Assembly (NCBI GenBank): GCA_022866585.1 | Contig: JALHUP010000374.1 | Span: 1-11,080, forward strand | Origin: Candidatus Zixiibacteriota bacterium | Lineage (GTDB): Bacteria > Zixibacteria > MSB-5A5 > SM1-73 | Direction: 5' to 3' | Length of the DNA stretch: 11,080 nt | Part shown: positions 5,290 through 11,080 of the stretch, in pieces | Layout of the letters: every line of letters begins with the position of its first letter | Numbering within the stretch: the stretch's first letter is position 1 | Made by a program: the position numbers and the translations under genes | Notes under the pieces: model-generated | Databases searched by the model: none | What the model saw: only the letters and a program-made list of their open reading frames with translations | What the model was told of the DNA's origin: nothing

Positions 5290-7419
5290 CTATTTCTTAA
5301 TAAAAAGCTCTGGGTCGATTTGAGTGTTGAAGTTAACCTCTAAGATTTTAGTCTCCGCTATCTTTTGTCCGTTGGCAAGGCTGGTAATGGAGAAAGGAGT
5401 TTTCACTCCGGATACTTCTCGATAATCGGAAAATATCTCCTCCACAGTAGCAGGACCCATCATCGTGGTTCCTTGATAAGATTCTTTCAAAGGCAGATGA
5501 GTCATCTGATCCACATACATCTTTAGCTGATTCCCAGCCGGATCAGAGATCAAAATGACGTCGACCTTTTTATCCTCTAAACTCTCCTCTCCCATAAATT
5601 GAGCTTTCAGATCGTCTGCCAAAAAGAGATGGAAATGACTTCGGAAAAACTCTGACCTAACCTCTTTTAATTGTGATTCAGGTAAATCCTGTGTGCCTTG
5701 AGGACTCATCATCCATCCTTTCTCTCCATCAAATACAGTGACTATGGTTCCAAAAGGCATGGATATCTCCTGCCTGATTTTATCAGGGAAAATATGAAAG
5801 CCGGTGGAAGAGAGTTGAAATTCCCCCTGGGGTGTGGAAACAGAAGTCTCAGTCTTTACGACTGAATTGGCTATCGACTTAAAAGCATCTTTTCCTCCCG
5901 AGGCGGATGTAACCTGATCTAATATTTCTTTCCCTTTAGCTAATGAGGCTGGAGTTGCTTCAAAAGATTCTATTGGAGCTTTCTTCTCCGTCCCGGATAT
6001 ATCTATGGTGTCCACCACTCCCAAGACAGACAAAGGCTGGTCAAAATCAGAGTCTTTGCCCACGGCTAAAATGACCAGATCGTTGGGATGAAGATGAGTT
6101 TGTGCCGCCCTTAAAATGTCCTGCTTGGTAACTTTCTGGATGTTCTCTTTAGTCTTCTGCAAAAAGTCCAAAGGAAATCCATAATATTCATACGTCAAGA
6201 GTCGGTTTACGATTTTTCCTTTATTATCGAATTGGAAGACAAAGGAATTCAAAAAAGTATTTTTTGCCATCTCCAGTTCCTCATCTGACACCTCTTGTTG
6301 GGAAATCCTTTTCACCTCCTCCATCATGGATTTGATCGCCTGTATGGTGGATTGGGATTTGGTTTCACAGTTAAGCGAGAGCAACCCAGGATAATCAAAA
6401 TTACACTGGTAACCTCCTCCGACATGATAAGCCAGTCCTTGCTCAGAACGGACTTCTTTGAAGAGTCGCCCGGAGAAACTCCTTCCCAAGATGCTATTCA
6501 TCACGGTCAAAGCAAAATAATCCGGATCATTCATCATTCCACCTGAGTGTCCTACACGAATGTTGGTCTGATTGATATCTTCTTTTTTGACTAAATGGAC
6601 AGAAGGGCGAAAATGGTAATCCACTTTGGGTAGCTCTGGGAGATCGAGCTTAGCCGTTTTCCATTGGGCAAAAGCTATTTTGATCTTTTGAATCATTTCT
6701 GGGGTTTTAAAATCTCCCCATACACCCATGATTACCGAATTAGGGTGAAAATACTTCTGGTGAAAGGCGATCAGGTCATCTCGGGTGATATTATCGATGG
6801 TCTTATATTCAACGGTGCGGGCATAGACCGAGCTATCTCCATAAATGAGTTTACTAAACTCGCGGTCAGCGATCCATATGGGCAAGTCATTTCGGCGAGC
6901 AATCCAGCTTCTCTGGTTCATCTTCTCCAAATCTATCTTGTCTTGGGCAAATTGTGGATTCATCAAAATATCTGCTAATATGGGGAGCCCTCTGTCTATA
7001 TCTTCCTTTAATACGGACATGTAAGCAGTGCCCTGGTTTAGATCGATTGAGGTCTCAATGGTGGCGCCCAGTCTATCCAGTTCCTCGTCGATCTGATCTC
7101 CATTCATCTTGGCAGTTCCCCCGGTTCTCATAACTGCCCCAGTAATCTCAGCCAACCCCACCTTGTCCGCCGGTTCATAAACAGAACCCACTCTGACCAA
7201 ACAAGAAAGCTCAATCAAAGGAAGGTTATGATCCTCCACCAGAAAAAGTATCATTCCATTGGGAAGAACCTCCCTTTGGACTTCTGGTATCTTGAGTTCA
7301 TGCAATGGTGGATATTTTAATTCCTTGTAACTTTTCTGCCCAAAACTGGTGGAGCAAATAATCAGAGATAAACTCAACACAAAAAACAAGAACCAAAGTT
7401 TTTTGATAAAACTTTTCAT
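5290..7419 (-). CDS. Exported M16-family pseudo-peptidase subunit with C-terminal LolA-like domain
   Basis: A 709-residue protein with a Sec signal peptide (basic MKSFIKK, hydrophobic core 8-22, likely cleavage near SFG|Q at 27-28). Residues about 45-470 are an M16 (pitrilysin/insulinase-like) unit. The zinc motif is destroyed: in G-L-A-E-I-T-G-A-V-M (88-97), E91, G94 and A95 replace the three metal-site residues of HXXEH. The second M16 half keeps the conserved R...Y motif (KEVRSEQGLAY, R324 and Y331), which helps the catalytic partner in two-subunit M16B enzymes. From about 495 to the end is a separate beta-rich domain resembling outer-membrane lipoprotein-sorting (LolA-like) proteins, beginning KEILDQVTSASGGKDAF and ending in a PFSITS...FNTQIDPELF segment. 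AGGAG (7426-7430 on +) precedes the ATG by six bases. It follows the active-type M16 gene by 224 bases and is probably cotranscribed. The LolA-like call is from fold pattern only. Confidence 0.88.
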   Translation of the reverse strand: MKSFIKKLWFLFFVLSLSLIICSTSFGQKSYKELKYPPLHELKIPEVQREVLPNGMILFLVEDHNLPLIELSCLVRVGSVYEPADKVGLAEITGAVMRTGGTAKMNGDQIDEELDRLGATIETSIDLNQGTAYMSVLKEDIDRGLPILADILMNPQFAQDKIDLEKMNQRSWIARRNDLPIWIADREFSKLIYGDSSVYARTVEYKTIDNITRDDLIAFHQKYFHPNSVIMGVWGDFKTPEMIQKIKIAFAQWKTAKLDLPELPKVDYHFRPSVHLVKKEDINQTNIRVGHSGGMMNDPDYFALTVMNSILGRSFSGRLFKEVRSEQGLAYHVGGGYQCNFDYPGLLSLNCETKSQSTIQAIKSMMEEVKRISQQEVSDEELEMAKNTFLNSFVFQFDNKGKIVNRLLTYEYYGFPLDFLQKTKENIQKVTKQDILRAAQTHLHPNDLVILAVGKDSDFDQPLSVLGVVDTIDISGTEKKAPIESFEATPASLAKGKEILDQVTSASGGKDAFKSIANSVVKTETSVSTPQGEFQLSSTGFHIFPDKIRQEISMPFGTIVTVFDGEKGWMMSPQGTQDLPESQLKEVRSEFFRSHFHLFLADDLKAQFMGEESLEDKKVDVILISDPAGNQLKMYVDQMTHLPLKESYQGTTMMGPATVEEIFSDYREVSGVKTPFSITSLANGQKIAETKILEVNFNTQIDPELFIKK

Positions 7420-7439
7420 GGCTTTCTCCTTTCATAAGG

Positions 7440-7640
7440 CTCGAAACTCGGTTAGCGGTGGTGAAGCTCGTAACGACGCTCGAAACTGGAAGTGGAAAAC
7501 TGGAAGATCTAATTGCGTATTCGCAGGAATGCTTTCCAAAGAAATCTTCGAGTGTCGAGCTTCTAAAGACGAGCTTCGATATTGAGCGAAGCGAAATCCG
7601 TAGGACGAGCCTCGTCACCGACATCCAAGCATCGAAACCA
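7440..7640. repeat. CGAAGCTCG-type intergenic repeat element, copy B
   Basis: The 224-base spacer between the two M16 genes is filled with the same TCGA-centred words as 241-440: GAAGCTCG (7463-7470), TCGAGCTTC (7555-7563), ACGAGCTTCGA (7569-7579), TGAGCGAAGCGAA (7583-7595) and ACGAGCCTCG (7605-7614). The last is embedded in a perfect palindrome, GACGAG-C-CTCGTC (7604-7616). AACTGGAAG is also repeated directly (7484-7492, 7498-7506). Word order is the same as in copy A, although the flanking genes here run on the opposite strand. No ORF, tRNA or terminator is supported in it. Confidence 0.6.
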
Positions 7641-7643
7641 AGT

Positions 7644-9140
7644 TTACTTAATGGTCACCAATTCAGCCACGGTGCGGTTAGTTTTTTTGAAATATTCATT
7701 TGCTATCTTTTTTATGTCTTCTGCCGTTATCTGATTGATCTTGTCCAGTTGTTTAAATAGCTCCTTCCAATCTCCCCATACCGACTGATAAAAAGTAAGC
7801 TGCATTGCCAATCCTTGATTGGATTCAAGCTGTCTGATGAAATTTGCCCTGGTTCTGGTTTTAATGGCTTTCAAATCCTCGGGTGTGATAAGCTCAGTTT
7901 TCAACTTTTCGATCTCTTCATAGATTGCATCCTCACACTCCTGGTTTGTATGATCTTTTGAAGGCACGGCCGCGAACATAAAAAGGTTAGGGTACTTCTC
8001 TCCCGGCATTCCTGGACCACCAAATGCGCCTATGGCGATTTTTTTCTCCTTCACCAGACTTTTATAAAGACGTGAACTTCTTCCACTTGACAGGTAATCG
8101 GAGATGGCATCCAATAGTGGCTTATCCGGATGGGTAGCGTTGGGGATGTGATACCCGATTGCTACAATTGGCTGAGACTTGTCCTCCACCTCCACCCGGC
8201 GCTCACCCAATTGTTCTGGTTCGACCGTTACCACTGGTTTGGGCTCGGGACCTCTGGGAATGCGACCCCAATAAGTTTCTGCCAATTTGATGACCTCCTG
8301 AGGCTTCACATCTCCCACAATTCCGATGATGAGATTATTGGGGGAGTAATGTTCCTTGAAATAGTTTTCTGCTTCCTGGCGGGTCAAAGACTGAATATCT
8401 GACATGTGTCCTACCAGTGGTTCACCATAAGGATGTGCCTTGAAAGCTATAGCCAAAAATTCCTCAAAGAGTTTTCCATAGGGACTACTTTCCGTTCTCA
8501 ACCTCCTCTCTTCCATCACCACGTCTTTCTCCTTATAGAACTCTCTTAGGACCGGATTCAAAAATCGGTCAGACTCCAAAGACATCCACAGCTCCAGTTT
8601 ATTGGAAGGCAGATTGTAGTAATAGACGGTAGCGTCATAACTGGTTCCCGCATTCAGACCCACTCCTCCTTCTTCTTGCACCACCGTACCGAACTCATTG
8701 CTCTCCACATAAACTCTTGCCTCATCTTGCGCCTTGGTGAACTCCTCTCCCAAGCTTTTCAATCTCTCTTGGTCTGCCCTATTCTCCTTCTGTCTCTCCT
8801 TCAAAATCTCATTAAAGAGACTATCCTCTTTGTGCATAGCCTTAATTTCTGCAGGATAATCTTTAGTGCCAACGGTTCTAGTTCCTTTAAAAGCCATGTG
8901 CTCAAACACATGCGAAATCCCAGTTATCCCTTTGGATTCATTTACCCCGCCCACATTGGCATAAGTGGAAAAGGAGACCACTGGAGCTTCGTGTCTTTCC
9001 ATGATGATCAACTTCAGCCCGTTGGAAAGGGTGTATTCGACCACGCTTTTTTCCAGGTCCTCAAACCCTTGGGCAAAACATAAAGCTGAGAGCACCAAAA
9101 CCAATACGATTATCCCAATCCAGTTTATCTTTTTACCCAT
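7644..9140 (-). CDS. Exported M16-family zinc metallopeptidase, HXXEH-bearing subunit
   Basis: A 498-residue peptidase with a Sec signal peptide (MGKKINW, hydrophobic 8-22, likely cleavage CFA|Q near 23-24), so it probably acts in the periplasm. The inverted zinc motif HVFEH is at 77-81 (H77, E80, H81) within GITGISHVFEHMAFKGT. The third ligand is probably E211 in KDVVMEERR. That spacing is wider than in minimal M16 enzymes because of a charged, coiled-coil-like insertion at about 100-150 (KERQKENRADQERLKSLGEE), a known subfamily variant. The second half has the M16 fold, but its R/Y motif is lost: where the partner has R324 and Y331, this protein has V363 and I370 in LVKEKKIAI. It therefore looks dependent on the downstream subunit. 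AAAGGAGG (9149-9156 on +) precedes the ATG by eight bases. Targets are unknown; exported M16 enzymes typically degrade or process peptides. Confidence 0.93.
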   Translation of the reverse strand: MGKKINWIGIIVLVLVLSALCFAQGFEDLEKSVVEYTLSNGLKLIIMERHEAPVVSFSTYANVGGVNESKGITGISHVFEHMAFKGTRTVGTKDYPAEIKAMHKEDSLFNEILKERQKENRADQERLKSLGEEFTKAQDEARVYVESNEFGTVVQEEGGVGLNAGTSYDATVYYYNLPSNKLELWMSLESDRFLNPVLREFYKEKDVVMEERRLRTESSPYGKLFEEFLAIAFKAHPYGEPLVGHMSDIQSLTRQEAENYFKEHYSPNNLIIGIVGDVKPQEVIKLAETYWGRIPRGPEPKPVVTVEPEQLGERRVEVEDKSQPIVAIGYHIPNATHPDKPLLDAISDYLSSGRSSRLYKSLVKEKKIAIGAFGGPGMPGEKYPNLFMFAAVPSKDHTNQECEDAIYEEIEKLKTELITPEDLKAIKTRTRANFIRQLESNQGLAMQLTFYQSVWGDWKELFKQLDKINQITAEDIKKIANEYFKKTNRTVAELVTIK

Positions 9141-9225
9141 AAAATCAACCTCCTTTGAGTTTTTTAGAAAGTTTCATTCTATTCAAATTCGACCATAACT
9201 TCGGATTCGATTATCCGGTTTTTTT

Positions 9226-9254
9226 AATTTATTCAAAGATAATCTTGCTGTCAA
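9226..9254 (-). promoter_or_regulatory. Possible sigma70 promoter for the M16 gene pair
   Basis: On the - strand a perfect TTGACA (+ strand TGTCAA, 9249-9254) is followed after 17 bases by TAAATT (+ strand AATTTA, 9226-9231), which matches the -10 consensus at four of six positions. This would give a leader of about 80 bases before the ATG at 9140. That leader contains CGGAT (9202-9206) pairing with ATCCG (9213-9217). Confidence 0.45.
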
Positions 9255-9369
9255 CAAAATCTTTCAATTTTGCAAAAATATATTTCACGGTAGTTTGCTT
9301 TTTTAGATTTTATTCTCGGCTATCCCTCTATGGGGAAACCCGACCTGCAAAAGATTTTTTTAAATTTTC

Positions 9370-9398
9370 TTTACAAACAAAAACCTTTTCTTTATAAT
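9370..9398 (+). promoter_or_regulatory. Sigma70-type promoter for rnhB
   Basis: TTTACA (9370-9375) and a perfect TATAAT (9393-9398) are spaced by 17 bases, and the initiation region lies about 35 bases before the rnhB ATG. The surrounding DNA is strongly AT-rich. The 301-base region 9141-9441 thus holds divergent promoters for the M16 pair and for rnhB, and no gene. A CGGAT...ATCCG hairpin followed by GTTTTTTT (9202-9225) also lies in it, looking like a + strand terminator although no + strand gene precedes it. Confidence 0.7.
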
Positions 9399-9441
9399 TT
9401 AACCGCAAAATTTGAACATGGAATGGAAGGATTAGAATCGT

Positions 9442-10089
9442 ATGACTAAATTAGCTGAGGACATGCTTGTTTACGAAAAAAAGTTCTGGAAGGAAGGTTG
9501 GGAATTGGTTGCGGGGGTAGATGAAGTGGGGAGAGGTCCTCTGGCTGGTCCGGTGGTGGCGGCTTGCGTGATTTTTCCTAAAAATTTCTTTCTGCCCGGA
9601 GTGGATGATTCCAAAAAGCTGACTAAAATAAAAAGAGAAAAGCTCTTCGAGCAGATCATGGATAACGCTATTGATGTGGGAATTGGAATAGTTCGGGAAA
9701 AGACCATCGACCGGGTTAACATATTAAATGCTTCTTTAAAGGCGATGTGGAAGGCAGTGAAAAAACTAAAGACCCCTCCTCAATTGGTATTGATCGATGG
9801 GAATCAGAAAATACCGAACTTGCCCTTCCCTCAGATAACCATTGTGAAAGGGGATTCCAAAAGTATGTCTATAGCTTCTGCCTCCATCGTGGCTAAGGTC
9901 ACCCGGGACAAAATCATGCTCAACTACCACAAAAAATATCCACAATTTTTTTTCGCTGAGAATAAGGGTTATTCCACTAAATTACATCTGGAAGCTTTAA
10001 AAACATTCGGTCCTTGCAAGATTCACCGGAGATCTTTTAAAATCATACAACTTTTGGAAACGAATCAAATGGTTTTTGAAATAATGTGA
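9442..10089 (+). CDS. rnhB: Ribonuclease HII
   Basis: Cleaves the RNA strand of RNA-DNA hybrids and incises at single ribonucleotides in DNA. The 215 residues begin the catalytic domain at VAGVDEVGRGPLAGPVVAA (23-41), which gives the first two acidic residues D27 and E28 and the type 2 GRG motif (30-32). D119 in LVLIDGN and D138 in VKGDSKS complete the expected DEDD set. VDDSKKL (54-60), the SMSIASASIVAKVTRD region (141-156) and KGYSTKLH (175-182, with the conserved Tyr177) also fit the family. The ATG at 9442 follows AAGGA (9427-9431) by ten bases; the two upstream ATGs (9418, 9424) run into early stops. rnhB usually follows rplS directly. Here the inverted M16 pair intervenes and rnhB has its own promoter. 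Its TGA lies 51 bases before the next gene. Confidence 0.97.
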   Translation: MTKLAEDMLVYEKKFWKEGWELVAGVDEVGRGPLAGPVVAACVIFPKNFFLPGVDDSKKLTKIKREKLFEQIMDNAIDVGIGIVREKTIDRVNILNASLKAMWKAVKKLKTPPQLVLIDGNQKIPNLPFPQITIVKGDSKSMSIASASIVAKVTRDKIMLNYHKKYPQFFFAENKGYSTKLHLEALKTFGPCKIHRRSFKIIQLLETNQMVFEIM

Positions 10090-10102
10090 TTTTGAAGTTA
10101 TT

Positions 10103-10125
10103 GGGACAGGGACAAGCCCTGTCCC
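10103..10125 (+). repeat. Palindrome family 2, copy 2 (rnhB-OMP spacer)
   Basis: GGGACAGGG (10103-10111) pairs perfectly with CCCTGTCCC (10117-10125) around the loop ACAAG. With the preceding TT it shares the core TTGGG(G/A)CAGGG with the terminator at 5237-5267. It has no T-run and fills most of the 50-base gap between rnhB and the next gene, ending 14 bases before that gene's probable ATG, where it could affect initiation. Confidence 0.65.
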
Positions 10126-10139
10126 TACACGAATACAGG

Positions 10140-10982
10140 ATGGATATAGCCAAGAAACTTTTCTGTTTTCTGATTTTTTCTTTTTATTCATTTCCTGCCT
10201 TCGCCGCATTTGATAATTGTGGCACAAGTGCTAAAGCCTTAAGCTTGGGGGATGCCGCCATAGCCTTAGTAGATGAAGCGTCGGTCATCTCTACAAATCC
10301 CGGAGGGTTAGGATTTTTCAAAAAAATAGGATTTCAAGCCAGCCTCTCCCGACTTTTTGATTTAGACGAGCTTTCCGAAAAAGAATTTTACTTGGTTTAT
10401 CCTTTCAAGTCTTTTTCTTTTGGGGGAGGAACCTATATTTTTGGCAAAACTGATTATTACCAGGAGATGGTTTTAACCTTGGCAATTGGCTATGAACTAA
10501 AAGATTATCTCTCCTTTGGTTCAAATGTAAAATATATGCGGGTTTCCTTCTCGCCGACCTGTAAGGCTCTTTCCGCTTGGGGAACGGATTTTGGAACGGT
10601 AGTCAAATTCAATAATAAAATTCAATTGGGAGCGGTGGTAAAAAACTTCAATCAACCTGAGTTTTTGGATAATTCCGATGATATACCGACCATTTTCTCA
10701 TCCGGCATAGCGGTTTTTCCTTATGAAGAAGTTAATCTGGTTTTTGATTTTTCTTATGATAAAAGATACAAAGGTCAACTTCATTTCGGTCAAGAGGTAA
10801 AGCTTATTAAGAATCTTCCTTTGAGATTTGGCATTCAAACCTCGCCGGCTCGATATGCCTTGGGAGTGGGATTTAATTTTGAGAAAATGAATGTAGATTA
10901 TGCTTACTTAAACCATCCGGTTTTGGGAGGATCCCACAAGGTTAGTTTTTCACTGTCGTGGGGAAGTAAAATTGCAAAATAG
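10140..10982 (+). CDS. PorV/PorQ-like outer-membrane beta-barrel protein
   Basis: A predicted outer-membrane protein of 280 residues. The N-terminus is a Sec signal peptide: basic KK at 5-6, hydrophobic 7-18, probable cleavage at AFA|A or FAA|F (residues 22-24). The mature protein opens with CGTSAKALSLGDAAIALVDEASVISTNPGGLGF (27-59). This is the pattern typical of the PorV/PorQ and UPF0164-like families (Ser-Ala-Arg/Lys-Ala-x-Gly-Asp-Ala...Asn-Pro-Gly/Ala-Gly-Leu). Alternating polar/hydrophobic strands follow throughout, ending in KVSFSLSW plus a short tail. In Bacteroidota PorV works with the type IX secretion system, but relatives elsewhere have no known role, so only the family is claimed. 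The ATG at 10140 is preferred because the signal peptide begins there. An upstream GTG (10086) overlapping the rnhB stop would add 18 residues encoded by the palindrome. No good ribosome binding site precedes 10140. Confidence 0.8.
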   Translation: MDIAKKLFCFLIFSFYSFPAFAAFDNCGTSAKALSLGDAAIALVDEASVISTNPGGLGFFKKIGFQASLSRLFDLDELSEKEFYLVYPFKSFSFGGGTYIFGKTDYYQEMVLTLAIGYELKDYLSFGSNVKYMRVSFSPTCKALSAWGTDFGTVVKFNNKIQLGAVVKNFNQPEFLDNSDDIPTIFSSGIAVFPYEEVNLVFDFSYDKRYKGQLHFGQEVKLIKNLPLRFGIQTSPARYALGVGFNFEKMNVDYAYLNHPVLGGSHKVSFSLSWGSKIAK

Positions 10983-10985
10983 CTG

Positions 10986-11042
10986 ACCTCACCCCCTTTC
11001 TCCCCCTCTCCATTTTATGGAGAGGGGGATGGGGGGAGAGGT
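10986..11042 (+). repeat. CT/GA-rich palindromic repeat, copy 2 (long form)
   Basis: A 12-base perfect inner stem, CCCCCTCTCCAT (11002-11013) with ATGGAGAGGGGG (11017-11028), is enclosed by CCCCC (10992-10996) with GGGGG (11032-11036) and ACCTC (10986-10990) with GAGGT (11038-11042). It begins four bases after the outer-membrane gene's stop, and no T-run follows. It matches the shorter element at 2598-2635 in composition, orientation and trailing GTAA. The remaining bases to the window end (11043-11080) show no recognisable feature. Confidence 0.7.
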
Positions 11043-11080
11043 AAGAACTTGGCACCTGTTTCTATAAACACCGCCTGATC

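Noticed and set aside
241..7640. CRISPR array
   Set aside because: The repeated words are short and imperfect with irregular spacing, and there are no cas genes.
10086..10139. GTG start overlapping the rnhB stop, adding 18 residues to the outer-membrane protein
   Set aside because: The added residues are encoded by a dispersed-type palindrome and would put non-signal sequence before a clean signal peptide that starts at 10140. Not fully excluded, because 10140 lacks a good ribosome binding site.
11049..11064. Sigma54-like TTGGCAC near the right edge
   Set aside because: The -12 TTGC element is missing at the required spacing.

Overview
The window is bacterial chromosome, coding-dense and moderately AT-rich. 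It most likely comes from a Gram-negative (two-membrane) lineage. The evidence is three proteins with Sec-type signal peptides, one of them a PorV/PorQ-like outer-membrane barrel candidate, and a pair of exported M16 peptidases. The housekeeping cluster plus the PorV-like protein suggests the wider FCB/candidate-phylum area (Bacteroidota-Zixibacteria-like groups). That placement is inference; there is no rRNA gene here to settle it.

Layout. Positions 1-237 hold the 3' end of a PASTA-domain gene, followed by rpe (451-1095). Next on the + strand comes a translation/secretion cluster: ffh (1263-2588), rpsP (2703-3200), rimM (3422-3943), trmD (3943-4695) and rplS (4748-5110). A hairpin-rich convergent spacer (5111-5289) holds a good rho-independent terminator. 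On the - strand lie two exported M16-family proteins, transcribed 9140->7644 and then 7419->5290. A 300-bp divergent promoter region (9141-9441) carries a near-consensus sigma70 promoter facing rnhB. rnhB (9442-10089) and a PorV/PorQ-like protein (10140-10982) follow on the + strand. The last 98 bases hold a long imperfect palindrome and otherwise nothing I can name.

How the genes work together. ffh targets nascent membrane and secreted proteins. rpsP and rplS encode ribosomal proteins S16 and L19. RimM assists 30S maturation, TrmD makes m1G37 in tRNA, and RNase HII removes ribonucleotides and RNA primers from DNA. This is the widespread ffh-rpsP-rimM-trmD-rplS-rnhB neighbourhood, here split between rplS and rnhB by the inverted M16 pair. 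The usual companion genes khpA (KH protein, between rpsP and rimM) and yraN (after rnhB) are not seen. The two M16 proteins have complementary losses. The first keeps the HXXEH zinc site but lacks the Arg/Tyr pair; the second lacks the zinc site but keeps Arg/Tyr and carries an extra C-terminal LolA-like domain. They probably form one heteromeric envelope peptidase.

The other notable layer is the intergenic DNA. At least three families of palindromic or repetitive elements occur, each present twice in this 11 kb, and a heptamer-based hairpin overlaps the trmD stop codon. I see no CRISPR array, tRNA, rRNA, transposase or phage gene. I do not see a clearly new multi-gene system; the M16 pair is the most interesting protein-level item.
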